Assembly: GCF_000204055.1 (NCBI RefSeq)
Contig: NW_006768836.1
Location: 347,918-411,917 of the forward strand
DNA length: 64,000 bases
Source of the DNA: Melampsora larici-populina 98AG31
Taxonomy: Eukaryota > Basidiomycota > Pucciniomycetes > Pucciniales > Melampsoraceae
Direction: 5' to 3'
A program made the position numbers and the translations under genes. Positions within the stretch are counted from its first letter, which is position 1. Every line of letters starts with the position of its first letter. The notes under the pieces were generated by a model. That model made no database searches. It saw nothing but the letters and a program-made list of their open reading frames with translations, and was not told the origin of the DNA. Shown piece after piece: positions 34,054 to 45,596 of this stretch.

Positions 34054-34483
34054 GGCTCTTATATACAAACCAACCACTTAAACCGCTGATAAATTCTCAT
34101 GTAAGAGCATCAGCACTGGGCCTTGTGAACTAAGACCAAAATGTGTTGCTGTACAGACACCAAATGACAGGAAAGCAGGTGTATGCCTACTTTCCTGGAA
34201 GCTTGTAAAAATTGGTAAACTTGAGGGCTTGCATATGCATGAAGATGAAGATGTTGAGGCAATTGAGAATTGATTTGAGGGTACCTTGAGTGACACAAAG
34301 GTTCAAATGGTCTGATTTGCAAAACCTAATGTGGAAAGGTTCTGACACCTTCCCTTTTGGGTGGATTTAGACGGCATATGTGATTGTCTTAGTCTATATC
34401 TGGAGGGTCAGGGTCAAAATTTACACAATGTGGAAACCATACAGGGCATTTATATACAAGGCCCAGTGGCTTGGTTTTTTTTA

Positions 34484-34906
34484 GGGCTGTGACCCGGCCC
34501 TGAAGTTTCAGGGCCGGCCCCGGGGCTTCGCCCGACCCTGAGTAGACCCGAAGGCCTCCTGAAAGTGCTCAGGGCCAACCAGGGCACGCCCTGACCTTAT
34601 TATAGGTGCTAAAACCAGCCAATACAGTGATTATTTTGTTCTTTATTGCAAGTTGATGTGTCTGTGATGGTTTGTAGAAGCTATATGAGCCCACATCAAA
34701 ATCAAAAAGAGCTGCAGGAGGAATTTTAGAAAGACAGATTTTGTCAACACAGCAAAAGTACAGCAGGCCTTGAGCGGCCCGGCCCCGCCCGAGGCGCCCG
34801 CAGGGCTTTTGTCACCTCAATCACGTGTGTCAGGGCACGTACCGTGTGCCTCTGGAAAGACGTTGGGCAGACTCGGCCGGCCGGGGCCGGGGCCGGGTCA
34901 CAGCCC
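34484..34906. mobile_element. GC-rich TA-flanked MITE (423 bp)
   Basis: Inverted termini GGGCTGTGACCCGGCCC (17 bp, perfect) are flanked by TA on both sides (34482-34483 and 34907-34908). The interior is strongly GC-rich (CGGCCCGGCCCCGCCCGAGG) against AT-rich surroundings. No ORF is credible. Fragments rich in GGCCCGGCC also occur near 33458 and 35867 without the termini. TA duplication suggests a Tc1/mariner-type mobiliser. Confidence 0.65.
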
Positions 34907-34908
34907 TA

Positions 34909-36077
34909 GTTTTTTTTCCACAGAATTGGAAATCAAACTGTATTTTGGTTTTTACAAGGCCAGGGCTGATGATCTGACTGGGATAGATTGATAAATATCA
35001 GATACAGTGTACTGTAAAATCTTGTTACAGAATTTGGTGGATACTAACATTGAAGCAGTTGAATGAAAACTCAACAAAAGTTCTGTTATTCAAAATCAAT
35101 CCACCAATTCCCCAAAAAGGATGTGCTTGCACATAGGTGTGAAACCAAAAAAAAATATTCATGCAAATGGACATAATTACATCTAAATAGTTGTTTTTTC
35201 AAAATAAAGGGTGAAAGATGATATTATCTTAACATCCAGTGACAACAACACCTTTTGCTCCAACTAGATGGCCAATTTCTCCAAGGTAAACCAGTTCCTT
35301 TTTCTCAACTTGTTCAGTTAGTGTTTCATGCAATTAAGCCCAATGCACTTGAAAAAAAACTGTTTTGCAAGTGCTGTGTAAATGGAGTGCTAGATCATGA
35401 TGAGTCAAAACCCCAAAGTGCAAAAAATCAACCTGAAACTTGCCCTCACAGCCCTCTTCAGCCTACCCTAAGTCTGACCAACAACACTTTGCCTGTTGTC
35501 ACTCCCTGTTTTCTGAGTGTTTATTCTACCATGTGTTTCTTTATATCAGCTACAAAGCTTCAGTACTTTGGATCCATTCAATTTTGAGACACCAATTTTC
35601 CTCAAAAGCTGGGACAAGCTGTCCTTACTTTGAACAATCAGAACTGTTCAAAACCCTTTATTATTTTGTATCTCAATCTGACAAAAGAAATGACCTGCGC
35701 CTTCCAAACACTTTTTTTTCCAAGTGCTTAATTGCTTCATTGCAGTTTACACTATCTAAACAAGTCAAAGAGAGGGACTAGTATACCTAGACAAGGCAGC
35801 CATCTAGTTGGCCCCGTAATTTGTTTTGTTTGTTCATCCCGCACCCCTTTTTGAAGCAACTCGGGCCCGGCCCGGCCTGCGGGCTGCCTGCGGAGACTTG
35901 GGCTGAGTGCCTTCCGTGGCGGTGTTTCACGGGTACTGATGTCCGTGCCCGGAGTGAGCTCGGCTGATCGGGTGATGATTTTTGGTACAAAACCTGATCT
36001 GGCGCGTTGAGTTGGTCGAGGTGATCCCCACTTTGATGTTCAAGCTGAATATTTAATTTTTAAAGCGACCATATACC
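34909..36077. other. Intergenic stretch upstream of PUS1
   Basis: It contains a direct repeat (35001-35052), low-scoring frames (35255-35781) with no recognisable domain and a GC-rich patch with GGGCCCGGCCCGGCC at 35860-35960. The last 100 bp are presumably the PUS1 promoter and leader. Confidence 0.4.
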
Positions 36078-38271
36078 ATGTCAGAAGTACCACCAACCGA
36101 GCCAAATCAACTGGCAGGCAATTCAGCCCCACCAGTAGCTATCACCCCATCTGCCCCAGTGCGATTCAAATCAGATATTGATATCATTCTAGCTCGAAGC
36201 ACGCAGCCAGGAAGCGAATCTTTACCCCCCAATACTTCAGCATCCAGCGAACCTCAAAAGACTAAAGCAGGTCCAAGCAAAGGAGAGCCATCTAATAAAT
36301 CTAACAACCAAAAAGGTTCTTCACATAAACATTCACGTCAACGTGCCGATCATAAACGAAAGAGCGATTGGCAAGAAGATGATCGACATCAGACCAAATC
36401 CAATAAAACTCATGAAACTGGTCATCCATCTGGCTCTAAAGAGAAAAGACTACCTAAACGTAAAGTGGCAGTTTTGTTAGGTTATTATGGTAAAGGTTAT
36501 CAAGGATCTCAAGTTAATCCTGGAATGAAGACTATTGAAGGTGAAGTCTTCAAAGCGTTTGTAAAGGCAGGATGTGTCAGTGAAGATAACTCGGCTCATC
36601 CCAACAAAGTGAGAATCATTTTTTTATATGGATTGTAAAACTTGACCATCATCCCAAGTTCTGACTTTGATTTTTGAATGTACGATAAAGGTCGGACTCC
36701 AAAGGGCTGCAAGAACCGATGCAAATGTTCACGCTGGATGTAATTTGATCTGTTTAAAATTGATCCTAGATCCGCCCAGCCTGAAAGAAAGTTCGGATAT
36801 CACTGCGGAATCATCTGAAACCAAGACGTGTGGGGATCCCGAGCACCACTCACTTCCTCTGATGAAGCACATCAATTCATTTTTGCCTGAAGAGATTAGA
36901 CTCTGGGGTTTAGAACGAGTTCAAAATTCATTTCATGCTCGAACATTATGTGATTCAAGAACATATGAATATTCATTACCCACCTATTTATTTTTACCAC
37001 CTAAACCAGGTACGGCATTATACAAAAGGTTAGATTCAATTGAAACAGGACCCTCAGGAAAAAAATGGTCAGAAGATTATGATCCAGAAGAATTAGAAGC
37101 ATTATGGTGGAAAGATTACGAACCAGAACTTGAAATCGCATCTACCACCAATCCATCAGGCACTTTATCAAATTTCAAATCGAGTGTGATACACAAAAAA
37201 TCGTCTTATAGAATTTCATTACCAATGTTACAAAGATTAAAACAAAGCGTTCAAAAGTTCAAAGGCACTCATAATTTTCATAATTTTACGGTTGGGAAAG
37301 AGTTTAAGGATCGTAGTGCGATTCGAATTATACGTGAGATGACAGTTTCGGATCCCTTTGTGGTGGGTGGTGAATCGGAAGGTGATCCGGCTACTGAATG
37401 GATCTCGGTCAAATTCTATGGTCAAAGTTTCATGCTACATCAGATCGTAAGTTAAGACTTCAATGATGGGATCACCAAGATCTTTCTTTGCGTTTTTGTC
37501 GGACCATCTATGCTCGTACTGATGTCATTCTTCATTACAGCGGAAAATGATTGGGCTTATCATTCTACTCTGTCGAACTCGTACACCGTGTACGCTCATT
37601 CCTGAATTATATGGACCAGTGAGAGTGAGAATACCCAAAGCACCTGGCCTTGGTTTAATCCTACACCATCCACATTTCGACGGATACAACAAACGAGTTT
37701 TAGAAGCTAATCGGAATATTTCAACACAAAAACAAAAATCGAATCCTAATAAATCAGGAATAGAAACTAATGAAGATCATGACTTAATTAGAGAAACTAT
37801 AGATCCTCAAAAATGGATAGACGTGATTGAAAAGTTTAAAAAAGAGATGTTGTATAAAAAGATGTGGGAAGAAGAACAAAAAGAAGATGGCTTTGGGGTT
37901 TGGATCAATTATGTTGATGTTTGTAATGTTGGGGATTTAGAGTTGAGATTCGATTTGCTTTATGGCTCTGCTTAATAGATTTCTATCTTATAACTGATGC
38001 ATGGATTGACGTTTGATTGGGGTGATTAGTTTTCTTAATCCGAAAGGAGTCTTACCACCCACACTGGCTGAAAACAAAAAAGGCGCACTCTCTATGAGAT
38101 TAGAAAAACGTAAGTATGATCACCATTTACCAGAGTTTATAAAGCGTTACTGATCACTGCTCCTATTTCTTTATAATATGCACAATTACAGCTCAAGATC
38201 ATGCTGAAAAGGTAATGTCAGATGATGAAGATATTCATTACCAGGATGGTGAAGAAATTGAGGAAGGGTAA
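36078..38271 (+). CDS. PUS1: tRNA pseudouridine synthase PUS1 (TruA family)
   Basis: It isomerises uridine to pseudouridine in tRNAs (and some other RNAs) in the nucleus. Exons: 36078-36609, about 36691-37446, 37541 to near 37925, about 38030-38109 and 38192-38271. A basic, low-complexity N-terminus with nuclear-localisation-like KRKSDWQEDDRHQTK precedes KVAVLLGYYGKGYQGSQ, the catalytic-Asp motif ARTDANVHAGCNLICLKL, LPEEIRLWGLERV and FHARTLCDSRTYEYSLP, FKGTHNFHNFTVGKEF, FYGQSFMLHQI-RKMIGL and GLGLILHHPHFDGYN. All PUS1 blocks are present. The frame from 37541 would stop at 37975, but a better C-terminus is reached by a further intron: FLNPKGVLPPTLAENKK, then an acidic tail (MSDDEDIHYQDGEEIEEG) ending at 38271. 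The residue pair after the catalytic Asp is AN, where the family usually has a Gly. Confidence 0.88.
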
Positions 38272-38488
38272 AGTTTACTCTGTGGATGTCAATCACACTT
38301 CATGTACAAAGGCGATGGTTGGTTTCTTTGTTTGGTTTTGTTTTGGTATCTGCATAAATTGTGCTAAAAACATTGCAAGGGTAATAGATTTATTTGTCAG
38401 AGTGTATTGGGGCATCTTTTTCATCATATGCGGCCACGATGCGTTCCTTTTTGGGCAACTTTTTTACAACCAGTATAGCGTTTAGGCA

Positions 38489-40171
38489 TCAAGTTACCTG
38501 ATGTATGCACAACGTCGACTTAGTAAGCAGTGAACTACCATCGAGCCCACATTGACAAAAGTTGTAATACATTGATTCCCCATAGCGATAATCATAGCTC
38601 CAATGAGCTTCAGGAAAATCTCTCAAACTGATCATATTGGCTAAATTCTGAGAAGCTACGCCACTTATTCGAATTTCATGAAGAACAGCTAAGGAAGCAT
38701 ATAGCTTTGTTTTATCCAAGTTTTTGATAGCATTGTAGCGCATAGCTGCAGCTAAATAAGGGTCGGCCATGTCAATCTCCAATCCTTCCTATGATACAGA
38801 ACCAAATCAAAACCAGTAAAAAGTGAGCCTCCATTCGGTTTAACGTTGGTCAAGAGATAGATGATCAAGTACAAACCAGCTTATAGAGCTCCAGTAAATC
38901 TTCAGCCCTACTTGTGTAAGTGTTAGCATTAGATGTTGATGACCAGTCAATCAATTCATCAAGAAGTTTCTTAATTTGATTTAATCGAGAGTCAGAGAAT
39001 TTGATCAAATGTTCAGGTAAAGAGCAAACTGAGCATTGACATTCAAAGCCATAATGTTCACGAAGGTGAGCGCGTCGAGTTTCTGTTGGCTGTCGTATGT
39101 TCAGATCTATTCATTTCAATCAAGTGCGACGTTTAGCAAATGGTCCATTCCGCGAGCATCTGAACTTACAGGTTGTGACGAGCTCCTGGCCTACCTCTAT
39201 CTCGCGAGCAGCATACATATTCAACTTCAAAGTGGTTTGATCGGTGTGATAGATCGTATTGGGGCGACAGTCATGATTCGCCCGTCTTGCAAAATTCGCT
39301 CTCATCAGTGAGCCGCTGAGCGCTTTCATACTCAAAACTAGAAAGTCATGACTTACGAGGGGTCCAAGAAGAGAGCCATGTAGGGCTCATCTTCTAACGT
39401 GAGCGCAAAGCTATTTCGCCAAATCACCGACATCATCCAAGATACTTCAGTTTCACCTTCACCATGTAAGGTAGCAATTTCAGCTCTAGTTTCTAGTGGT
39501 AAATAATCTACCAATGTCTTCTCCAAATCAAAACTCTCTGAGACTTCCCACAATTCGTCTTCCAAAGTCAAGATGAGAACAGGGTATGAAGTGAGAATCA
39601 AGTCTCCAATAAGATATTTCTGTGAAGCAATCATTCCTTTTCCACCCTTCTCTGGCATATCTACCACATTGAACTTTCCTGAGCTGCGATTCATCTCTTT
39701 CAGAAGACTGCTTTCGGGCTTGAAAGTTTGTTCAATGATACCTTGAAGGGCCGATCGACGGCAGAGAATGACCATACCTCGGCCTTGATTGAACCCATAG
39801 TTGAGGTAGATACAGAAGGGATCTTCGGTTGGTTCGGTTTGGTGATCATAACATCTTTGTTGGACAAATCCATATAATTCTTTTGATTCATCAGTTGATT
39901 GTAGGATTGGCTTAACGGTGACCTCATCAAACTTATAGACCAATCCATCGGATCTAAATGAAGGGCTTTGGCTTGAAGAGTTTTGGAATTCATTGTGTAT
40001 CGGACATGACCTGTTCGAGCTTCGTTGTGACATGCATGTCGCGGCCTGATATATGGAGCCTAGGGGCTGTTCGACCAGATCCGAGAGCGTGCTTTCTTGT
40101 GCAACAGCAGCATGGTAGCGGTTTACGAGAGCTATAAGGACCAGTGGGATTGAAGAGTGTTGGAGAAGCAT
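38489..40171 (-). CDS. SET-domain protein with N-terminal leader, member 2
   Basis: Read on the minus strand from ATG 40171. A signal-peptide-like start (MLLQHSSIPLVLIALVNRYH, then AAVAQES) is followed by VYKFDEVTVKPILQSTD and the SET domain: MPEKGGKGMIASQKYLIGD, then across an intron (39352 to about 39290) SRANHDCRPNTIYHTDQ and EIEVGQELVTT, then an exon near 39000-39110 with LREHYGFECQCSVCSLPEHL, and a last exon with MRYNAIKNLDKTKLYASLAV. Compared with its neighbour the stop codon after HWSYDYRYGESMY has been lost, adding about 18 residues to the stop at 38489. It is a tandem duplicate of the gene at 40804-42428. Methyltransferase activity on lysine is expected from the family; targeting outside the cytoplasm is inferred only from the leader. 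Confidence 0.8.
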
Positions 40172-40476
40172 CTTAATGACCGGTGAAGAAATAAAAACCA
40201 GACTAGATGTCGACTTGAGAATTTGAGCAGGGATAAGATATCCTTGTCGGGGTGGTATTTACAAAAGCTTTCGTATTCAACAAGTACACCGATTTTACCC
40301 AATACCTTGAGTAGCCTTGGGTTGTTAGAAATTTGACATTTGAGAGTGATTTCAAGCTCATATAATCTTCTCCCACGCCTTGGACACATTCAGCTTCTAG
40401 CGCGTCCGTGTCAACTTATTTTTTTTAAAGGTGCATTTAAGCATATTGGCATACAAGTTCAACACTAACAAAAATG

Positions 40477-40548
40477 TAAAATGAGGATACCGCTATGCCT
40501 TGTAAGGAATTGGTCGTCCTTCTAAGGCATAGTGGTCTCCTCATTTTA
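40477..40548. repeat. 72-bp near-perfect hairpin between SET paralogs
   Basis: Arms of 32 nt (40477-40508, starting TAAAATGAGGATACCGC; 40517-40548) pair with two G-U-type and two true mismatches around an 8-nt loop (ATTGGTCG). It could be a tiny MITE, since both outer edges are TA. Alternatively it could be a miRNA-like precursor if transcribed. It lies upstream of member 2 and downstream of member 3 of the SET family. Confidence 0.6.
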
Positions 40549-40803
40549 AACGTGAATGCTCAACGCACAAGTCTATGAGTTGTGTCAGAATTGGGCTCAG
40601 AAAAATCAGAGCGGGAAGATTCATAGACCTCAACTTTGCTAAGTTTATCATAGACCCGCCTCAGGTCAGATCCCCTTCAGATGCAGTACATACAATTTAC
40701 GATGATGGTATTTTAAGCTCTAGTCAAAGCTTTGTGGGAGGTGCAAGGTCTCCAGTTGGTATTAAGTAATTGACCGACCATCTACTCCGCACTGACAAAA
40801 TTT

Positions 40804-42428
40804 CTAATGCATATCTTGCTTATTGCGATGATCATAAGTCCAATGTGCTTCGGGCGAATCTCTCAAACTAATCATATCTTCCAAATACTCAGAGCCCGCA
40901 CCGCGTAACCGAATGTCGCGGGAACTAGCTAAGGAAGCATATATCCTTGCTTTGTCACAGTCTTTGATAGAATTGTAGCGTGCAGCTGCAGTTGCATAAG
41001 CGTCGGCCATGTAAATCTCCAATCGCTCCTATGAGATAAAAAGACAAAATAGAACCAGTAAAAGGTGTTAAGTCAGTTGGCCGTTGATCAAGAGATGGAT
41101 GATGAAGTGCGAACCAGCTTATAGAGCTCCAGTAAATTTTCCGCCATGCTTGTATCAGCTATAGATGTTGATGTCCAGTCACTCAATGCTTCAGAAAGTT
41201 CCCCAATTTGTTTCAATCGAGAGTCTGACAATTCAATCAAATGCTCAGGCAAAGAGCACACTGAACATTGGCACTCGAAGCCATAATGTTGACGAAGGTA
41301 GGCGCGTCGAGTTTCTGTTGGCTGTTGTATGTTCAGATCTATACGGTGGAAAGAAGTTTCTGTCAAGAGAGTGGTCTTTGATGATAGATCTCGTGAGCAT
41401 TGGCACTCACACGCTGCAACGAGCTCCTCGCCTACCTCTATCTCGCGAACCGCATACATATTTAACTTCAAGGTGGCTCCGTCTGTGTGATAGACCACAT
41501 TAGGGCGACAGTCATGATTCGCCCGCCTTGCAAGATTCGTTCTCATCAGTAAGCGCTTTCATACTCAAAACTAGAAAGTCATGACTTACGAGGCATCCAA
41601 GAAGAGAGCCACGTAGGGCTCACCTTCTAACATTAGCTGAAAGCTGTTTCGCTGGATAGCCGACACCATCCAAGATGCTTCAGTGTCACCTTCACCATGC
41701 AAGGTAGCGATTTCCGCTCTAGTTTCTAGTGGTAAATAGTCTACCATCGTCTTCTCTAAATCGAAAGCCTGTGGGTGATTCCACAATCCTGCTTCGAACG
41801 TGATGATGAGAACCGGATATGTAGTGAGAACCAAGTCGCCAACATGAGATTTCTGTGAAGCGATGATTCCTTTTCCACCCTTCTCTGGCATATCTATCAC
41901 GTTGAAGCTTCCTGGATTCCGATTGAAGTCCTTCGCGAGCATGCTTTCGGGCTTGAAAATTCGCTCAACAATACCTTCAAGGACCGATCGGCGCGAGACG
42001 ATGACCATACCTCGGCCGTGGTTGAACCCTGAGTTGAGATAGACACAAACAGGCTCATTGGTGGTTTCGATTTCGTCACGATAACATCTTTGTTGAACAA
42101 ATCCATGTAAATCATCTGATTTCTCATCGTCTGGCGATTTTCGGATTGGCTTGACGGTTACTGCATCGAACTTATAGACCAGTCCGTCGGATCGAAATTG
42201 AGGACCTTGACCTGAAAAGCTCTGGAATTCATCATTGATTGGACATGACCTGTTTGTGTCTCTCATCACATTCGTCAAACTTCTTTCAGAGATGCATGTC
42301 AGCTCAAAGCTCGAGCCTCTAGGTTGTTCAACCAATTTTGGCTGTGTGCTGCCTTGTGCCAGAGAAGAATTGTGGTGTTGTATGAGAGCTATGAAGACCA
42401 GCGGAATTGGAGAGTGATGGAGAAGCAT
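40804..42428 (-). CDS. SET-domain protein with N-terminal leader, member 3
   Basis: Read on the minus strand from ATG 42428: a hydrophobic leader (MLLHHSPIPLVFIALIQHHN, then SSLAQGS), then VYKFDAVTVKPIRKSPDD, the SET core MPEKGGKGIIASQKSHVGD, and after an intron (about 41585-41528) RANHDCRPNVVYHTDG with EIEVGEELVAA. Next comes the Cys-rich LRQHYGFECQCSVCSLPEHL, then an intron and a C-terminal helical exon (ARYNSIKDCDKARIYASLAS) stopping after HWTYDHRNKQDMH at 40804. It has the same exon plan and close sequence to the gene at 38489-40171, which marks a tandem duplication. The plus-strand copy at 24931-26597 is more distant. It appears intact. Confidence 0.82.
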
Positions 42429-43627
42429 ATTTTAAAGAAGTTGCGCCGAAGAGTTCGAAACCAGGATAGAGATGGATGGGAGAAGGATAGCCGGAATCGA
42501 ATTTGCTGTGGAATCCTTGTTGGGTATTACAAGACCTTCTAGCAGTAGGGTGGTTCAAGTTGTTTTTTTGTACCTAGAATTGATTTGAAGGATGGCTTGC
42601 AAGTCTTAACTTGGGATGATTATAAGACTGCGAGCCACCTCCAGACGACCTCCAGAGGTGGCTAGCGGTCGTAAGACAATAGTCCTTATTAGTACAACAT
42701 TTTTTTCGCGACAATAGCCGCCAAGTCTTTGTCACTCTTTTTGGCCGCAATGCTATTTGTTATTTTGCTAAAACTTTATTGACGACGCTGGTGTTCTACC
42801 TTGATTTTGAACCTTTTCAAACTTTGGCCATGTTTTAGGACTTGTTTCCACAATTCTGAGGGTGCTTAAAATTCCTACTCGGAGATTTCACCTGGAGTCC
42901 TCCTATTGAACTTTACAAATTTTGAGCTATTGAGGTCAAGCGTGATGTCGTCTTCCACGACTTGCATACAATTAGCCCGCTTCCGTGTAGGTAGGAATCT
43001 GTGAACCCCCAATATGAAGCTAACTTATGACTTTTGTCTGCACCATGTACAGTTAAGAAATCAGCTGCGTGAACAAGAATCAGAGCAAATTAGAGCGGGC
43101 ATCGGCGGTCTGTCTGTGCTGTTGCAAACAAAAAAACTGAGACGGGACTTGAGTAACAAATCACGCAGAGAGTTGTCCACCAAGTAAGCAAAGGTCCCTG
43201 AACCCCCATTGACATGAAAAATGCCAATGGTTCTTGGTATGACTAATTCAAAGAGTGGTAATCTGTATCTCAAAGACTCGAGGATACTGAATAGTTGAGC
43301 TTAAGTCTAGACCTCCTTATTCAAGGCGCTTCAAGATCGTTGCACTTCTGAAGTGAGTTTGGGAAAGAGTCAATCTTCAAGCACAGGTTGAGACTCCAAT
43401 TGTTTGGAGGAGGCTGAGCAGAGATTTGTTGTGAAGGACTGGATGAAAAGTCCCAAGTAGGCGGTATGTCACAGTCAGATGCGCGGTGGCACGCCTCGCG
43501 CACGCCAAATTCACTTTGGCAAAATTTCGTCCTTTCTGCAAGAGACTACATCCATCAAGTTCACTCTCCAGGTTACCACTAATCTATCAATCGATCAACT
43601 TGCTCTTTACCAATCCATTCATTCGAA
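42429..43627. other. Intergenic stretch between SET member 3 and ECH1-like gene
   Basis: No gene is supported. A small imperfect hairpin (GAGCCACCTC / GAGGTGGCT) lies at about 42629-42665. Opposing transcription of the SET gene and the isomerase gene makes this a shared divergent promoter region. Short minus-strand frames at 43061-43503 show no domain. Confidence 0.4.
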
Positions 43628-44978
43628 ATGACGAGCGTATCATATGGAGGCGATGGGATCAAAGCAGATTGGCCATCCCCTCATCTCTTGCGTCTTGCAA
43701 TCGATAGACCTCCCCTCAAGCAAGTCCATGACCACCGACTGTTCTAGATGTATGATTCATCGCACTAATACTGTTTAATCATATTCACTGGACTTCGATT
43801 TGATGACTGAAGTGCGTAAGTCGAGGATGTGGCAAATCGAAATCCACAGGCCCGCTGCTGGAGCTCAATTCTGAGCCACTGCTTCTTTTCCTGTATCATT
43901 ACCGTGTCGCACAACTACTATGATACGGACACCAGTTTTTCATCTACGTTATGGAAATCGATGGGCTCCCAGTTTCGAGCCGTTCGGCATGACCCCAACG
44001 TGAGGGCTGTTATCTTATGTTCTAACACTCGGGCCTTCACCGCTGGTCTAGATTTGAAACAGGACGGACTTTCCATAGTGGTTAGCAACGTTCTACCATA
44101 ACATGTAGCGGATCGGACTTGCATTAATACGCAGCTTGACGTGAACCATTTCTTTGCACGCACGCGAATGTGGGACTTTGGTAGGGCAGTGATCCTGCTC
44201 GGTCAGCGCTTATGTTACGTGATCATGTTCTCGAGTTCCAGGCCGCCATCTCGACCATCGAGGTGAGCTTCGAAGTTTACACGTAGTCAACATGGGCTTT
44301 AGGGAATGATATTGAGGACTTGGATTATCTTTTCCTCGCATCCAGGAGTGTGAAAGACCTGTGATTGCTGCGATTCACGGGGTTTGCTACGGGCTTGGAA
44401 TCGACATCGTGTCAGCTTGTGATATTCGGATATGCTCCAAGTCAACCAGATTCAGTATCAAGGAGGTAGATGCAAGCATTGCAGCAGACATTGGTACACT
44501 ACAACGGCTCCCCAAGTCGACAGGCAAAGATTCGCTGCTACGTGAACTGGCACTGACAGCACGCGAGTTTGGGGCGCCGGAAGCGATTGAGCTTGGAATC
44601 GTATCCAAGAGTCAAGTCGTTGAAGGTGGTAAGGAGGAAGTGTGGCTCAAAGCCGAGGAGCTTGGTCGCATGATTGCAGGTATGAATCAATTTCATATAT
44701 TAATGAACCTCCCCTTCTAGCTACATGAGAGATGCCCTTTGTAAGATCAAGTCTGGCTGATATCTGGCACCTTGTCATATGCAGCTAAATCTCCTGTAGC
44801 CACCTTAGGTACCAAACATCTACTGAACTATTCTCGTGATCACAGTACACGAGATGGACTTGATTACACTGCTTTATGGAGTGCAAGCACTCTGCAAGCC
44901 CAAGATGTTAAGGACTCTATCCAAGCGAGGCTCTCGAAAAATAATTTGGTACACTTTAAGCCTTTAGGAAAGCTTTAG
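43628..44978 (+). CDS. Delta3,5-delta2,4-dienoyl-CoA isomerase (ECH1-like)
   Basis: A crotonase-fold enzyme of unsaturated fatty acid beta-oxidation that shifts conjugated 3,5-dienoyl-CoA to 2,4-dienoyl-CoA. ATG 43628 starts MTSVSYGGDGIKADWPSPHL with LRLAIDRP, the usual first strand. Later exons carry FRAVRHDPNVRAVILCS, RAFTAGLDLKQD, ERPVIAAIHGVCYGLGIDIV, ACDIRICSKSTRFSIKEVDA and ADIGTLQRLPKS, the last being diagnostic of ECH1, with the catalytic Asp in AADIG. The C-terminal exon has LLNYSRDHSTRDGLDYTALW and ends KPLGKL at 44978. The final GKL resembles, imperfectly, a PTS1 peroxisomal signal. At least four short introns are needed; those between 43700 and 43900 I could not place exactly. Confidence 0.85.
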
Positions 44979-45596
44979 AATCTATGTATTTCTTATTGTA
45001 TTTGTGAGATATGTGTGGTGAGAGAATGGGCTGAGAAATACACACCATTGAGATGCCAAAATGAGGATATGCGCACTCATGATTATTGCCCACTCACCTT
45101 GTGGACTATTCTGATTTCATAACATCATTTTGCAAAAAGTAAAATATGTCATATTTGTGATACTTTTTTGCAATACTTGTCTAAATTTGAAGGCTTGTGC
45201 TTGACTGTGATCATATATCACAGTTGTACAAGCACAATCTATTTGTGCTGTTGTGAGGAGAAGAGGAGGGAATTGGATAAAGTTGTGATGCTCCTGTAAA
45301 GGGGTCTCTATCGTCACCTTAAGTTAACATCCAATGGTAGAGCACTGTACATTGGATCTTCCTCAAGAGCCAGGACATGTTTTTGAAGAAATGCGGATCC
45401 TAGAGTTAGGATGTCTGATAGCTCTAGGAGTATGGTAACACTTTAAGCAATGCATCAACAAAATGACACATTGACCAATACGAGAGAAAGGAAAATGAAA
45501 CTACATGTGGCTTAGGGAATATACAGGTCCACAACACGATTAGAGTACTGAAGAGATAAGGTGTTCAAAAAGCATAGTTCTCCAAATGCACAAAAA
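44979..45596. other. Intergenic stretch, no gene
   Basis: AT-rich, with short frames only. It separates the convergent isomerase gene and transposase remnant, so it probably contains the isomerase 3' end. I saw no clear inverted termini for the adjacent transposase remnant here. Confidence 0.4.

Noticed and set aside
37541..37975. PUS1 ending at 37975
   Set aside because: Sequence beyond it (FLNPKGVLPP and the acidic tail, with a phase-matched intron 38110-38191) fits the PUS1 C-terminus better, so the 37975 stop is probably intronic.
43486..43707. Separate small gene at 43486-43707
   Set aside because: It overlaps the isomerase start in another frame and shows no domain. The ATG at 43628 in the other frame yields the expected crotonase N-terminus.
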